NCBI RefSeq assembly: GCF_002256285.1
Contig: NZ_NKJE01000025.1
Location: 1-42,755, forward strand
Length of the DNA: 42,755 bases
Source: Flavobacterium sp. BFFFF1
GTDB lineage: Bacteria > Bacteroidota > Bacteroidia > Flavobacteriales > Flavobacteriaceae
Reading direction: 5' to 3'
Shown here: positions 15,879 to 24,039 of the stretch, in pieces
How the letters are laid out: each line of letters begins with the position of its first letter
How positions within the stretch are numbered: position 1 is the first letter of the stretch
Translations under genes and position numbers: made by a program
The notes under the pieces: model-generated
What the model was told of the DNA's origin: nothing
The model's input: only the letters and a program-made list of their open reading frames with translations
Databases searched by the model: none

Positions 15879-16403
15879 ATGTACGAAAAGACATTTCCCG
15901 AAAAACGTTTCAATCGCACGCTTGCGTTCCTAAAGAAGCACATTTCAAATTCAGAAACCATATTGGACCTGGGTGTTGAAAATCCGTTTTCTAAAATCAT
16001 GAAAAAAGAAGGTTTCAAAGTTTCCAACACGGGTGGCGAAGACATTGACCTTGACCAGTCTTCCATTGCCGCCTCGCCTGCCGAAGTGGTTACCGCTTTC
16101 GAAATTTTTGAACATTTGCTAAATCCATTCACGGTTTTAAATTCTGTAAAAGCCGACAAATTATTTATTTCAATCCCAATGCGATTATGGTTTTCCCCCG
16201 CGTATCGCAGCAAAACGGATATGTGGGACAGGCATTACCACGAATTTGAAGACTGGCAGCTTGATTGGCTCCTCGAGAAAACAGGATGGAAAATTGTGGA
16301 TCGGGAAAAATGGACGAATCCGGTTAAGAAAATTGGGATCAGGCCATTATTGCGCCGGTTTACAAACCGTTACTATATTGTTTACGCGGAAAGGGTTAAA
16401 TAA
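15879..16403 (+). CDS. Class I SAM-dependent methyltransferase
   Basis: The 174-residue protein carries a compact Rossmann methyltransferase domain. Motif I is SETILDLGVENPF near residues 25-37, an acidic GGEDIDLDQ segment follows, and VTAFEIFEHLLNPFTVL corresponds to the usual post-motif helix. The end LDWLLEKTGWKIVDREKW is typical of type 11 methyltransferases. It is short and has an unusually poor glycine loop (DLGVENPFS and not DxGxGxG), so cofactor binding may be altered. The stop codon overlaps the ATG of the glycosyltransferase by one base (TAATG), so both probably act on one pathway, likely surface glycan or glycolipid modification. Confidence 0.78.
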   Translation: MYEKTFPEKRFNRTLAFLKKHISNSETILDLGVENPFSKIMKKEGFKVSNTGGEDIDLDQSSIAASPAEVVTAFEIFEHLLNPFTVLNSVKADKLFISIPMRLWFSPAYRSKTDMWDRHYHEFEDWQLDWLLEKTGWKIVDREKWTNPVKKIGIRPLLRRFTNRYYIVYAERVK

Positions 16404-17263
16404 TGAAATACTACGTCGTCATTCCCGCCCACAACGAAGAAGCTTTCATTGGCCTAACGCTCGAATCAATCCTGGCGCAAACCATTTTACCGAAGAAAGT
16501 AGTCGTGGTAAATGACAACTCAATTGATCAAACTCCGGAAATCGTTTCCCGCTTTGCTGAACAGTACCCCTTTATTACGCTTGTGAATTCTGTATCCGAT
16601 GCCGTCCACCTTCCCGGAAGCAAAGTAATCCGTGCCTTTGAAAAGGGATACGAAACCCTGAATGAAAATTACGATATCATTGTAAAGCTTGATGCTGATT
16701 TGATTTTGCCTGAAAATTATTTCGAGATGGTTATTGCTGCTTTTGAATCCGATCCAAAAGTCGGGATGACTGGAGGATTCGCCTACATCGAAAGAAACGG
16801 CGAATGGATTTTGGAAAACCTGACCGATAAAGACCACATCCGTGGCGCCTTTAAAGCCTACAGAAAAGAGTGCTTTCTTCAGATTGGGAAATTGAAACCC
16901 GCGATGGGCTGGGATACCGTTGATGAATTGCTTGCAAAATTCTATGGATGGAAAGTCGTGACCAATACGTCGCTTAAGGTAAAACACCTGAAGCCGACCG
17001 GCGCCAATTACAATAAAGCAGCGCGATACAAGCAGGGAGAGGCGTTCTATACACTTGGTTACGGTTTCCTGATTACTGCCATTGCTTCGGCAAAGCTGGC
17101 GGTGATGAAAAAGAAACCGCTGTTATTCGTAGATTATATTATGGGATTCATGAAAGCGAAAACCGCCGGAAAGCCATTGCTCATAACACCGGAACAGGCC
17201 AGATTTATCCGCCGGTACCGACTGGACAAGATGCGCCAGAAATTGTCCGGCAAAGCTACCTGA
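16403..17263 (+). CDS. Family 2 glycosyltransferase
   Basis: The 286-residue protein begins MKYYVVIPAHNEEAFIGLTLESILAQ, the GT-A nucleotide-sugar binding core. VVVVNDNSIDQTPEIV and the metal-binding DAD motif in IVKLDADLILPENY follow. GWDTVDELLAKFYGWKV corresponds to the acceptor/ED region. GT2 enzymes transfer sugars from UDP- or GDP-sugars. No C-terminal transmembrane helix is evident. It overlaps the methyltransferase by 1 nt. The donor and acceptor are unknown; envelope glycan synthesis is suggested by the neighbouring MlaE/MlaF and guanylyltransferase genes. Confidence 0.9.
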   Translation: MKYYVVIPAHNEEAFIGLTLESILAQTILPKKVVVVNDNSIDQTPEIVSRFAEQYPFITLVNSVSDAVHLPGSKVIRAFEKGYETLNENYDIIVKLDADLILPENYFEMVIAAFESDPKVGMTGGFAYIERNGEWILENLTDKDHIRGAFKAYRKECFLQIGKLKPAMGWDTVDELLAKFYGWKVVTNTSLKVKHLKPTGANYNKAARYKQGEAFYTLGYGFLITAIASAKLAVMKKKPLLFVDYIMGFMKAKTAGKPLLITPEQARFIRRYRLDKMRQKLSGKAT

Positions 17264-17287
17264 CGTCAATTTACGGGGATCCGCGCG

Positions 17288-17344
17288 AGGGATCGCAGCA
17301 AGCTGCCGTGCAGCGCGGAGAGCCCGACCCGAAGGGGCGCGCCC
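17288..17344 (+). repeat. Dispersed intergenic repeat, copy C
   Basis: This copy reads AGGGATCGCAGCAAGC at its start, then GCAGCGCGGAGAGCCCGACC, and closes with AAGGGGCGCGCCC. GATCGCAGC matches copy A and AGCCCG matches copy B. It lacks the AT-rich ATCC hairpin insert of the other two. It lies in the 160-nt gap between the glycosyltransferase and MlaE-like genes, 25 nt after the former. Confidence 0.6.
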
Positions 17345-17423
17345 AAAATTTTATAACGAAAAAGTTGTTAAGCCCAACGGGAAACTGTAAACTAATCCTT
17401 ATTTTAGCCTATATTTAAAACGC

Positions 17424-18170
17424 ATGATGCTCGTCCGTTATTTATCGCAAATGGGGAGGTATTTCCTGATGATCAAGGAAATCTTCAACAAACCCACCAA
17501 ATGGTCTGTCATGAGAGGCCTTATTTTTAAGGAAATCGATGACCTGATTATCGGTTCGCTCGGGATTGTAGCATTTATTTCCTTTTTTGTGGGCGGCGTA
17601 GTGGCGATCCAAACCGCATTGAACCTGACCAATCCATTGATTCCGAAATATCTTATAGGCTTTGCGACGAGGCAATCCATCATTCTGGAATTTGCCCCAA
17701 CATTTATCTCGATTATTATGGCAGGTAAAGTGGGTTCGTTCATTACTTCCAGCATTGGAACGATGCGCGTGACAGAGCAGATCGATGCACTTGAGGTAAT
17801 GGGCGTCAATGCATTGAATTATCTCGTTTTCCCTAAACTAATCGCTTTATTACTGTATCCGTTTGTAATTGGTATTGCGATGTTCCTGGGGATTCTTGGC
17901 GGATTTGTTGCGAGTGTTTATGGAGGTTTTGGCAACAGCACGGACTTCGTATCCGGTATTCAAAATGATTTTATCCCGTTTCATATTACTTACGCGTTTA
18001 TAAAGACTTTCATTTTTGCTTTATTGCTTGCCACGATCCCTTCGTTTCATGGATTTTATATGAAGGGTGGTGCGCTCGAAGTGGGTAAGGCGAGTACGGT
18101 GTCCTTTGTTTGGACCTCTGTGACAATCATCCTTGTGAATTACATTTTAACCCAATTACTGTTAACCTGA
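17424..18170 (+). CDS. MlaE-type ABC transporter permease
   Basis: The 248-residue membrane protein fits the MlaE/YrbE family of permeases, which move phospholipids between the inner and outer membrane with an MCE protein. The family core GIVAFISFFVGGVVAIQTALNL and later SFITSSIGTMRVTEQIDALEVMGVNALNYLVFPK are conserved; the latter includes the EQIDAL coupling segment. About five transmembrane helices are visible. Its stop TGA overlaps the ATG of the ATPase gene (TGATG), so the two are translated together. An MCE (MlaD) gene is not in the window. Position 17424 is the first of two adjacent ATGs. TATATTTA at 17410-17417 is a possible -7 box. Confidence 0.9.
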   Translation: MMLVRYLSQMGRYFLMIKEIFNKPTKWSVMRGLIFKEIDDLIIGSLGIVAFISFFVGGVVAIQTALNLTNPLIPKYLIGFATRQSIILEFAPTFISIIMAGKVGSFITSSIGTMRVTEQIDALEVMGVNALNYLVFPKLIALLLYPFVIGIAMFLGILGGFVASVYGGFGNSTDFVSGIQNDFIPFHITYAFIKTFIFALLLATIPSFHGFYMKGGALEVGKASTVSFVWTSVTIILVNYILTQLLLT

Positions 18171-18934
18171 TGATTGAAGTAAACGACGTTAAGAAAGCAT
18201 TTGGCGAAAGCCAGGTTTTGAAGGGGATTTCAACTGTTTTTGAAACCGGGAAGACCAACCTGATCATTGGACAAAGCGGATCCGGAAAAACGGTATTGCT
18301 CAAATCGCTTTTGGGAATTTTTTCGCCGGATTCGGGCACTATTTCTTTTGATGGACGGATTTATGCCGACTTATCAAAAGATGAGAAACGGGAGCTCCGT
18401 ACAGAAATCGGGATGGTATTTCAGGGCAGTGCATTGTTTGATTCCATGACCGTGGCTGAAAATGTCGCGTTTCCGTTGCGGATGTTTACAAAAAATACGC
18501 GGGCGCAAATCAAGGAGCGCGTTGATTTTGTATTACAGCGTGTGAATCTGGTAGAAGCTCATAGAAAGTTGCCTTCAGAGATTTCCGGTGGTATGCAAAA
18601 ACGTGTTGCCATTGCACGCGCGATTGTAAACAACCCAAAATATTTGTTTTGTGACGAGCCGAATTCCGGGCTGGACCCTAATACGTCTATCCTCATTGAT
18701 AACCTGATTCAGGAAATCACAAAAGAATACAACATCACCACGGTCATTAACACACACGACATGAACTCGGTGATGGAAATTGGAGAAAACATTGTCTTCC
18801 TTAAAAATGGCCTTAAAGCGTGGCAAGGTTCAAAGGAAGAAATTTTCCGTACAGACAACCAGGCGGTGACTGATTTTGTTTATTCTTCCAATCTTTTCAA
18901 AAAGGTGCGTGAAGCCTACCTCAAAGGCGATTAA
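18170..18934 (+). CDS. MlaF-type ABC transporter ATP-binding protein
   Basis: From the ATG at 18170 the product has 254 residues. The Walker A motif GQSGSGKT is at 34-41, the Q loop is VFQGSALF, the signature ISGGMQ is at 138-143 and Walker B ends in CDEP with D162 and E163. The H-loop is NTHD. The sequence matches the ATPase of Mla-type lipid transporters, partner of the permease just upstream. The frame is open from 18110, but those codons lie inside the permease gene and the TGATG overlap supports the later start. It converges with the guanylyltransferase gene, sharing a TTAA at the stops. Confidence 0.93.
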   Translation: MIEVNDVKKAFGESQVLKGISTVFETGKTNLIIGQSGSGKTVLLKSLLGIFSPDSGTISFDGRIYADLSKDEKRELRTEIGMVFQGSALFDSMTVAENVAFPLRMFTKNTRAQIKERVDFVLQRVNLVEAHRKLPSEISGGMQKRVAIARAIVNNPKYLFCDEPNSGLDPNTSILIDNLIQEITKEYNITTVINTHDMNSVMEIGENIVFLKNGLKAWQGSKEEIFRTDNQAVTDFVYSSNLFKKVREAYLKGD

Positions 18935-19992
18935 TCCGCCTTTATTTTCGCAACAATCGCCTTAATATCCTGCTCCTTCCCTTTGGGATAAATGAGCAAT
19001 ACATCCTTGCGGTCTACAATAATATAGTCGTCCAGGCCGTCGATGACAATCAATTTTTGGTTATCCGTGCGAATAATATTGTTTGAGGCATTCTCGAGCA
19101 CTACTTTTGCGTTTACGACCGCGTTGTTAAAACTGTCTTTGGGAAGCTTTTCGTGCAAAGATCCCCAGGTACCGAGATCGTTCCAATCAAAAGAAGCTGG
19201 CAATACATACACATTGTCGGCATTTTCCATCACGGCATAATCAATCGATATATTCTCTGCCGCGGAATAATTCTCATTGATAAATCCAATCTCGTCAGCT
19301 GTATTATAGTTTTCGTAGCCTTGCATGAAGTGTGCGTACATCTTCGGCTGAAACTCATGAAACGCGGCCAGCACCGTTTTAACGCTCCAGATGAATATGC
19401 CGCCGTTCCATAGGAAATTGCCGCTATCAAGAAAAGATTTTGCGGTGTCATAGTCCGGCTTTTCACGGAATTGCTTTACTTTTTTTATTGGATCGCCGTT
19501 CGTTTTGTCGTATTCGATGTAGCCGTAACCGGTGTTCGGAAATGTGGGTTTGATTCCGAGGGTCATCAACGCGTTATTCGATGCACAGAAATTGAAGCAG
19601 GTTTTCAAATCATCCAAAAAGGCGTCCTCGTCCTCAATCCAGTGGTCACTTGGCGCAACAACGACCAACGCCTCCTCGTTTTTCTTTCGGATTTTCAATG
19701 AAGCATACAGAATACACGGCGCTGTATTTCGCATCGCCGGCTCCAGCAGCACTTGTTCCTGCTTCACTTCGGGAAGTTGGTCGAGCACAATCTGATTGTA
19801 TTTCTCGTTTGTTAGAATGTAGATGTTTTCCGCAGGAATTAACTTTGAAAGCCTGCTGAATGTCTTTTGGATTAATGTTTCCCCTGAGCCCAGCATGTCA
19901 TGAAACTGCTTTGGAAATTCGGTGGTGCTGACAGGCCAGAATCTTGAACCCACTCCGCCTGCCATTAAAATGGCGTAGTAATCTTTATTCAT
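18931..19992 (-). CDS. manC: Mannose-1-phosphate guanylyltransferase
   Basis: The enzyme makes GDP-mannose from mannose-1-phosphate and GTP for glycan synthesis. The 353-residue length corresponds to the nucleotidyltransferase domain without the isomerase domain found in bifunctional ManC. The N-terminal MAGGVGSRFWPVSTTEFPKQF is the GTP-binding signature, with VVVAPSDHWI, FREKPD and GNFLWNGGIFIW further on. The C-terminal part DNQKLIVIDGLDDYIIVDRKDVLLI is the usual end domain. It is convergent with mlaF and likely monocistronic. No strong promoter was found upstream. The activity is well supported; the gene symbol follows common use. Confidence 0.93.
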   Translation of the reverse strand: MNKDYYAILMAGGVGSRFWPVSTTEFPKQFHDMLGSGETLIQKTFSRLSKLIPAENIYILTNEKYNQIVLDQLPEVKQEQVLLEPAMRNTAPCILYASLKIRKKNEEALVVVAPSDHWIEDEDAFLDDLKTCFNFCASNNALMTLGIKPTFPNTGYGYIEYDKTNGDPIKKVKQFREKPDYDTAKSFLDSGNFLWNGGIFIWSVKTVLAAFHEFQPKMYAHFMQGYENYNTADEIGFINENYSAAENISIDYAVMENADNVYVLPASFDWNDLGTWGSLHEKLPKDSFNNAVVNAKVVLENASNNIIRTDNQKLIVIDGLDDYIIVDRKDVLLIYPKGKEQDIKAIVAKIKAD

Positions 19993-20071
19993 GTTATTTG
20001 GTAAAACGCTAAGGTAATAAGAATTTCAAATGTTCCGTTCAGAAATTTCAACGGCTTTTTTATAATTTAAG

Positions 20072-20671
20072 CTATCCCGGAATTAATTCGACTTCCGCAT
20101 TGGGATTAAAGAGATAAATCTTTCCCGTTTTGATTTCAAGGCATTCATAACGCTTGGTACGTAACGCAATTTTTTTAAATATCTTGCCATTATGAATCCG
20201 GAAAACGCTTCCATATGGCAGTTCAAAAACATAGTTCTTGTCGTTTTCAGCGTCAAACTGCTTTAATGCCAGGGAAAGGGTAGCATCAGTATCACTGCTG
20301 GCAGATGGATTTCTAAAATGCCTTGCGAGCAGTGGAAGCAACTGTCCAGGGAAAATCTCAGGCCTGATAAATGGCACCATCATCCGCTGGAAAGTATATT
20401 TCCATTCATTCCCATGAGGTTTGATATTGCGTCCAAATTTCTCAAATGCCACCAGATGGGAAATCTCGTGTATTAGTGTAATCAGGAATCGGTATTTGTT
20501 GAGGCTCGCATTCACCGTAATCTCATGTTTTCCACCTATACCCTTCCGATAATCACCATGACGTGTGACGCGTTCGTTTACGATTTTCAGATGCACCTGA
20601 TTGGCGACGATGAGTTCAAAAACTGGCGTTACAGCATGTTCCGGAATGTATCTGGCTAAAGTTTCATTCAT
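20072..20671 (-). CDS. SprT-like metal-binding protein
   Basis: The 199-residue protein contains a SprT-like zincin domain with H68-E69-xx-H72 in LIHEISHLVAF and a third His at H86 in KPHGNEWKYTF. Many SprT/Spartan relatives end in a zinc ribbon, but none is visible here: the C-terminal half has only one cysteine and looks like beta strands. It may be a protease acting on protein-DNA adducts, but the role in bacteria is not settled. It is the last gene of a three-gene operon; the upstream SDR stop lies 3 nt before its start. Confidence 0.85.
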   Translation of the reverse strand: MNETLARYIPEHAVTPVFELIVANQVHLKIVNERVTRHGDYRKGIGGKHEITVNASLNKYRFLITLIHEISHLVAFEKFGRNIKPHGNEWKYTFQRMMVPFIRPEIFPGQLLPLLARHFRNPSASSDTDATLSLALKQFDAENDKNYVFELPYGSVFRIHNGKIFKKIALRTKRYECLEIKTGKIYLFNPNAEVELIPG

Positions 20672-20674
20672 AGA

Positions 20675-21352
20675 TCAGGGCGTAGTTGAGGAGACCTGCA
20701 GTACTTTTCCGTTGTAATATTTGTTTCCATTTAGAGCAAAATCGAAAATATATTCAGCCATTTCCGGGGCCGTCAGCGGGGCGTTGTAACCCGGGAAGGC
20801 TTCGGCGAGCATTTCAGTCTGCACCGCACCAATCGCCAATACATTAAAGGCAATTCCGTGCTCCTTATATTCCTCAGCAAGCACTTCGGACAAGGTGATT
20901 ACTGCGCCTTTACTGGAGCTGTATGCTGTAAGACCAGGAAACTTCATACTGCCCTGAATGCCACCCATTGAGCTGATCGTGACGACATGGCTTCCATTTG
21001 TGAGGTAAGGCAAAACTTTTTGTGTTAACATGGCTACGGCAAAGACATTGACTTTATATATGCTCTCAAAATCCTCCAATGCGATGGTTTCAAATGACCT
21101 GGACACCAAAGCACCCGCGTTGTGTACCAAGATGTCTACCTTACGCCACGACGACTCCAGAAATTCGGAAACCTTAATAAGGTCCTCCGCTTTTGAAAGA
21201 TCCACGGGCAGACAGGTAATATTTGGGTTTCCAAGTAAATTTGGAGACAGTTTCCTCGAAAGCGCCAATACGTTGTGGCCGTCGCTGGCGAATCTCAATG
21301 CCAATTCGTGGCCGATTCCGCGGGAAGTGCCGGTAATGATGATATTTTTCAT
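20675..21352 (-). CDS. Short-chain dehydrogenase/reductase
   Basis: The 225-residue protein is a classical SDR. The cofactor loop TGTSRGIG is at 8-15, NAG at 78-80, catalytic Ser around 127-128 (TISSMGG), Tyr144 and Lys148 (AYSSSK). LSRK after the second strand suggests a basic residue that favours NADPH. The substrate is unknown. It overlaps the M28 peptidase stop by one base (TGATG) and lies 3 nt before the SprT-like gene, so the three form an operon with no obvious common function. Confidence 0.9.
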   Translation of the reverse strand: MKNIIITGTSRGIGHELALRFASDGHNVLALSRKLSPNLLGNPNITCLPVDLSKAEDLIKVSEFLESSWRKVDILVHNAGALVSRSFETIALEDFESIYKVNVFAVAMLTQKVLPYLTNGSHVVTISSMGGIQGSMKFPGLTAYSSSKGAVITLSEVLAEEYKEHGIAFNVLAIGAVQTEMLAEAFPGYNAPLTAPEMAEYIFDFALNGNKYYNGKVLQVSSTTP

Positions 21353-22290
21353 CAGTTTATTTTAATTTCTTTGGTTGATGCATTCGCCATTTTTTCAATG
21401 ACGGGAATCATCGTTTGAATAAATGAGGTCATATGTGGGATGTCCATCTCTTCGAATTCATCACCGGGTTGGTGGTAAAATTCATAGTTTTCAAAATCAA
21501 ATGTACAGACGGTTTGCGATGGAATATGAAACTCTTTGTAAAAAGAGTAATTGTCCGATCGTGAAAAGAGCTGGTATGATTTCTCTGCCTCCAGATAACC
21601 AACGACTTTGGTCCCAGCGTATTCGTTGATTTTCGCAGCCATATTTGATTTGTCGAAACCGGTAATATAAGCCGTATAATCGCGATTCATTGGTACACCA
21701 ATCATTTCAAAATTGAGCATCGTATACAAATCAATTTTTTGGGCTTTCAATTTCTTTGCGAGGCTTTTCGAACCCAGCAACCCTTTTTCTTCGCCGCTGA
21801 AACACACAAAAAGCAGGCTCCGTTTGTTTGATTTTGACTGCGAAAAAAACCTCGCTATTTCTAAAACGGCTGTAACCCCTGACGCGTCGTCATTTGCACC
21901 ATTATTAATTCTATCGGTGTTGGCATTACCGTATGTCATTCCGATGTGGTCGTAATGCCCGCCCAGGATTATAAATTGGTTTTTTAATACGGGATCATTT
22001 CCTTCGATGTACCCCACGATATTGCAGGTTGGCCTGGCGAATGTGGTTAACGTGTCCCTATACGTTTTAAAATAAGGCTGAATATTTATCTGTTTAAAAT
22101 AATTTTCGAGTAAGACCGCCGCCTTTTCTATTCCGGGTGTACCGGCTTCCCTGCCCTCCATTTCGTCAGATGTCAACGCTCTGAGATTTGCGGCCACATT
22201 ATCTTGTCTGACCGCATAGGCAGCACTTTGGGTTTGGGACATTCCAAAATTGAGAAAAAGCAAGGCCAGCAACAAAAATCGATTTTTCAT
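21352..22290 (-). CDS. M28 family zinc aminopeptidase, exported
   Basis: The 312-residue protein has a signal peptide (MKNRFLLLALLFLNFGMSQTQ). The M28 metal ligands are visible: H and D in GGHYDHIG, D in GANDDASG, the catalytic Glu pair in FSGEEKGLLGS, and a late His in YEFYHQPGDEFEEM. M28 peptidases remove N-terminal residues from peptides in the periplasm. It is the first gene of the operon with SDR and SprT-like genes. The terminator of the upstream pdh genes lies at 22315-22353. A TATTTTAG box at 22316-22309 is a possible weak promoter. Confidence 0.92.
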   Translation of the reverse strand: MKNRFLLLALLFLNFGMSQTQSAAYAVRQDNVAANLRALTSDEMEGREAGTPGIEKAAVLLENYFKQINIQPYFKTYRDTLTTFARPTCNIVGYIEGNDPVLKNQFIILGGHYDHIGMTYGNANTDRINNGANDDASGVTAVLEIARFFSQSKSNKRSLLFVCFSGEEKGLLGSKSLAKKLKAQKIDLYTMLNFEMIGVPMNRDYTAYITGFDKSNMAAKINEYAGTKVVGYLEAEKSYQLFSRSDNYSFYKEFHIPSQTVCTFDFENYEFYHQPGDEFEEMDIPHMTSFIQTMIPVIEKMANASTKEIKIN

Positions 22291-22314
22291 AAATTAGGAA
22301 GCTTTAGGCTAAAA

Positions 22315-22353
22315 TAAAAAAAATCCCGTCAAGATGGACTCAAGGCGGGATTT
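22315..22353 (-). terminator. Terminator of the pdhA-pdhC unit
   Basis: On the minus strand an 8-bp stem AAATCCCG / CGGGATTT with a 17-nt loop is followed by TTTTTATTTT. It starts 20 nt after the pdhC stop. Confidence 0.85.
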
Positions 22354-22372
22354 ATATGTTGTACAATTCTGT

Positions 22373-24031
22373 TTATGCCAGCATGGTCACTGGATTCTCA
22401 AGATATTGCCTTAATGTTTGTAAAAATTGTGCGCCCGTCGCGCCATCGACGGTACGGTGGTCACACGCCAGGGTTACTTTCATTGTATTTCCGACCACAA
22501 TCTGTCCATTTTTTACCACTGGTTTTTCAACTATAGCGCCTACTGAAAGGATCGCAGAATTCGGCTGGTTGATGATTGAAGTGAATTCAGTGATGCCAAA
22601 CATACCCAGATTTGAAACTGTAAACGTACTTCCTTCCATTTCGGCAGGCTGAATCTTTTTGTTTTTTGCCTTACCGGCAAGATCTTTCACGCTGGCGCCA
22701 ATTTGGGAAAGGCTCATCTGGTCTGTAAATTTCAAAACAGGAACCAATAGCCCGTCTTCAACGGCCACAGCGACACCAATATTGACATGATAGTTGATCA
22801 CGGTAACATCTTCTTTCCACTGTGAATTTACCTTAGGATGTTTTTTCAACGCCATGGCACAGGCTTTGATCACCATATCATTGAACGAAACTTTTGTGTC
22901 AGGAATCGCATTGATTACCGCCCTTGATTTCATGGCTTCCTCCATTGCTACTTCAATTGTGAGGTAGAAATGTGGTGCCGTAAATGCCGATTCTCCGAGG
23001 CGCTTGGCGATCACTTTCCGCATTTGGGAGTTTTTCACTTCTTCAGAATGGGTTTCGCCAGCAGGAACGAATGGTGTCACCGGAGCAGCATTTGACGCTG
23101 CTGCAGGTTCTGCAATACTTTGTTGTACCGCCTGAGGCTTGTAATTTTCGATATCGCTTTTCACGATACGTCCATTTTCTCCTGACCCTTTTACCTGTGC
23201 GATATTAATTCCCTTTTCCTCTGCAATCTTTTTAGCCAATGGTGAAATAAAGATTCTTTTTCCATCGGCAACTGCCTCGACGGTTTCTTTTGTTTCCTCG
23301 GCAGGCTTATTGTCATTCGATTCAGGTTTCGAAACCGCTGCTTCTTCTTTGGCTGGAGCCGAAGCTGTACTGCCTTTTTTATAGTTTTCGGCAATACCTG
23401 CCACATCGGTTCCCTCCGGTCCAATGATTGCCAACACGCTGTCCACAGGGGCAGATTCGCCATCATTTACACCAATAAATAAAAGTGTACCGGCATTGAA
23501 TGACTCAAATTCCATCGTGGCCTTATCGGTTTCGATCTCGGCGAGGATGTCCCCTTCAGTTACTTTGTCGCCCACTTTCTTAAGCCATTTTGCAACGGTT
23601 CCATCAGTCATCGTATCGCTGAGTCGTGGCATGGTAACCACCACGATGCCTTTAGGCAATGCTGTACTTTGTGGCGCTGCTGGTGCATCGTCCGCCTTAT
23701 CCGCCGGAACAGCATCTGGTTTCTTATCGTCGGTCTTTGGAGCTTCTTCTTTCGGAGGTGTTTTTCCATTAAGCAAGTCGGAGATATCTTCTCCTTCTTT
23801 GCCGATGATTGCCAGAAGTGAATCCACGTTGGCAGATTCACCCTCCTGAATACCAATATGCAATAAAGTCCCGGAATTAAACGATTCGAACTCCATGGTC
23901 GCTTTATCGGTCTCGATTTCAGCCAGGATATCGCCTTCGCTGATCTTATCCCCTACTTTTTTAAGCCATTTCGCTACCGTTCCTTCTGTCATCGTGTCGC
24001 TCAATCGCGGCATTGTGATTACTGTTGCCAT
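22373..24031 (-). CDS. pdhC: Dihydrolipoamide acetyltransferase, pyruvate dehydrogenase E2
   Basis: E2 transfers the acetyl group from lipoate to CoA at the core of the pyruvate dehydrogenase complex. The 552-residue protein has two lipoyl domains with lipoylated lysines K43 and K170 in identical ETDKATMEFES motifs, 127 residues apart. An acidic Pro/Ala linker precedes each following domain, then an E1/E3-binding domain near 258-296 (FISPLAKKIAEEKGINIAQV). The C-terminal catalytic domain contains DHRTVDGATGAQF with H525. The gene is 8 nt downstream of pdhA. E1 beta and E3 genes are not in the window, which is common in flavobacteria. Two lipoyl domains is within the known range of one to three. 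Confidence 0.96.
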   Translation of the reverse strand: MATVITMPRLSDTMTEGTVAKWLKKVGDKISEGDILAEIETDKATMEFESFNSGTLLHIGIQEGESANVDSLLAIIGKEGEDISDLLNGKTPPKEEAPKTDDKKPDAVPADKADDAPAAPQSTALPKGIVVVTMPRLSDTMTDGTVAKWLKKVGDKVTEGDILAEIETDKATMEFESFNAGTLLFIGVNDGESAPVDSVLAIIGPEGTDVAGIAENYKKGSTASAPAKEEAAVSKPESNDNKPAEETKETVEAVADGKRIFISPLAKKIAEEKGINIAQVKGSGENGRIVKSDIENYKPQAVQQSIAEPAAASNAAPVTPFVPAGETHSEEVKNSQMRKVIAKRLGESAFTAPHFYLTIEVAMEEAMKSRAVINAIPDTKVSFNDMVIKACAMALKKHPKVNSQWKEDVTVINYHVNIGVAVAVEDGLLVPVLKFTDQMSLSQIGASVKDLAGKAKNKKIQPAEMEGSTFTVSNLGMFGITEFTSIINQPNSAILSVGAIVEKPVVKNGQIVVGNTMKVTLACDHRTVDGATGAQFLQTLRQYLENPVTMLA

Positions 24032-24039
24032 ACTTCGAA

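Noticed and set aside
23445..24031. Direct DNA repeat within pdhC as a recombination or mobile feature
   Set aside because: It is explained by the two homologous lipoyl domains of E2, a normal feature of the family.
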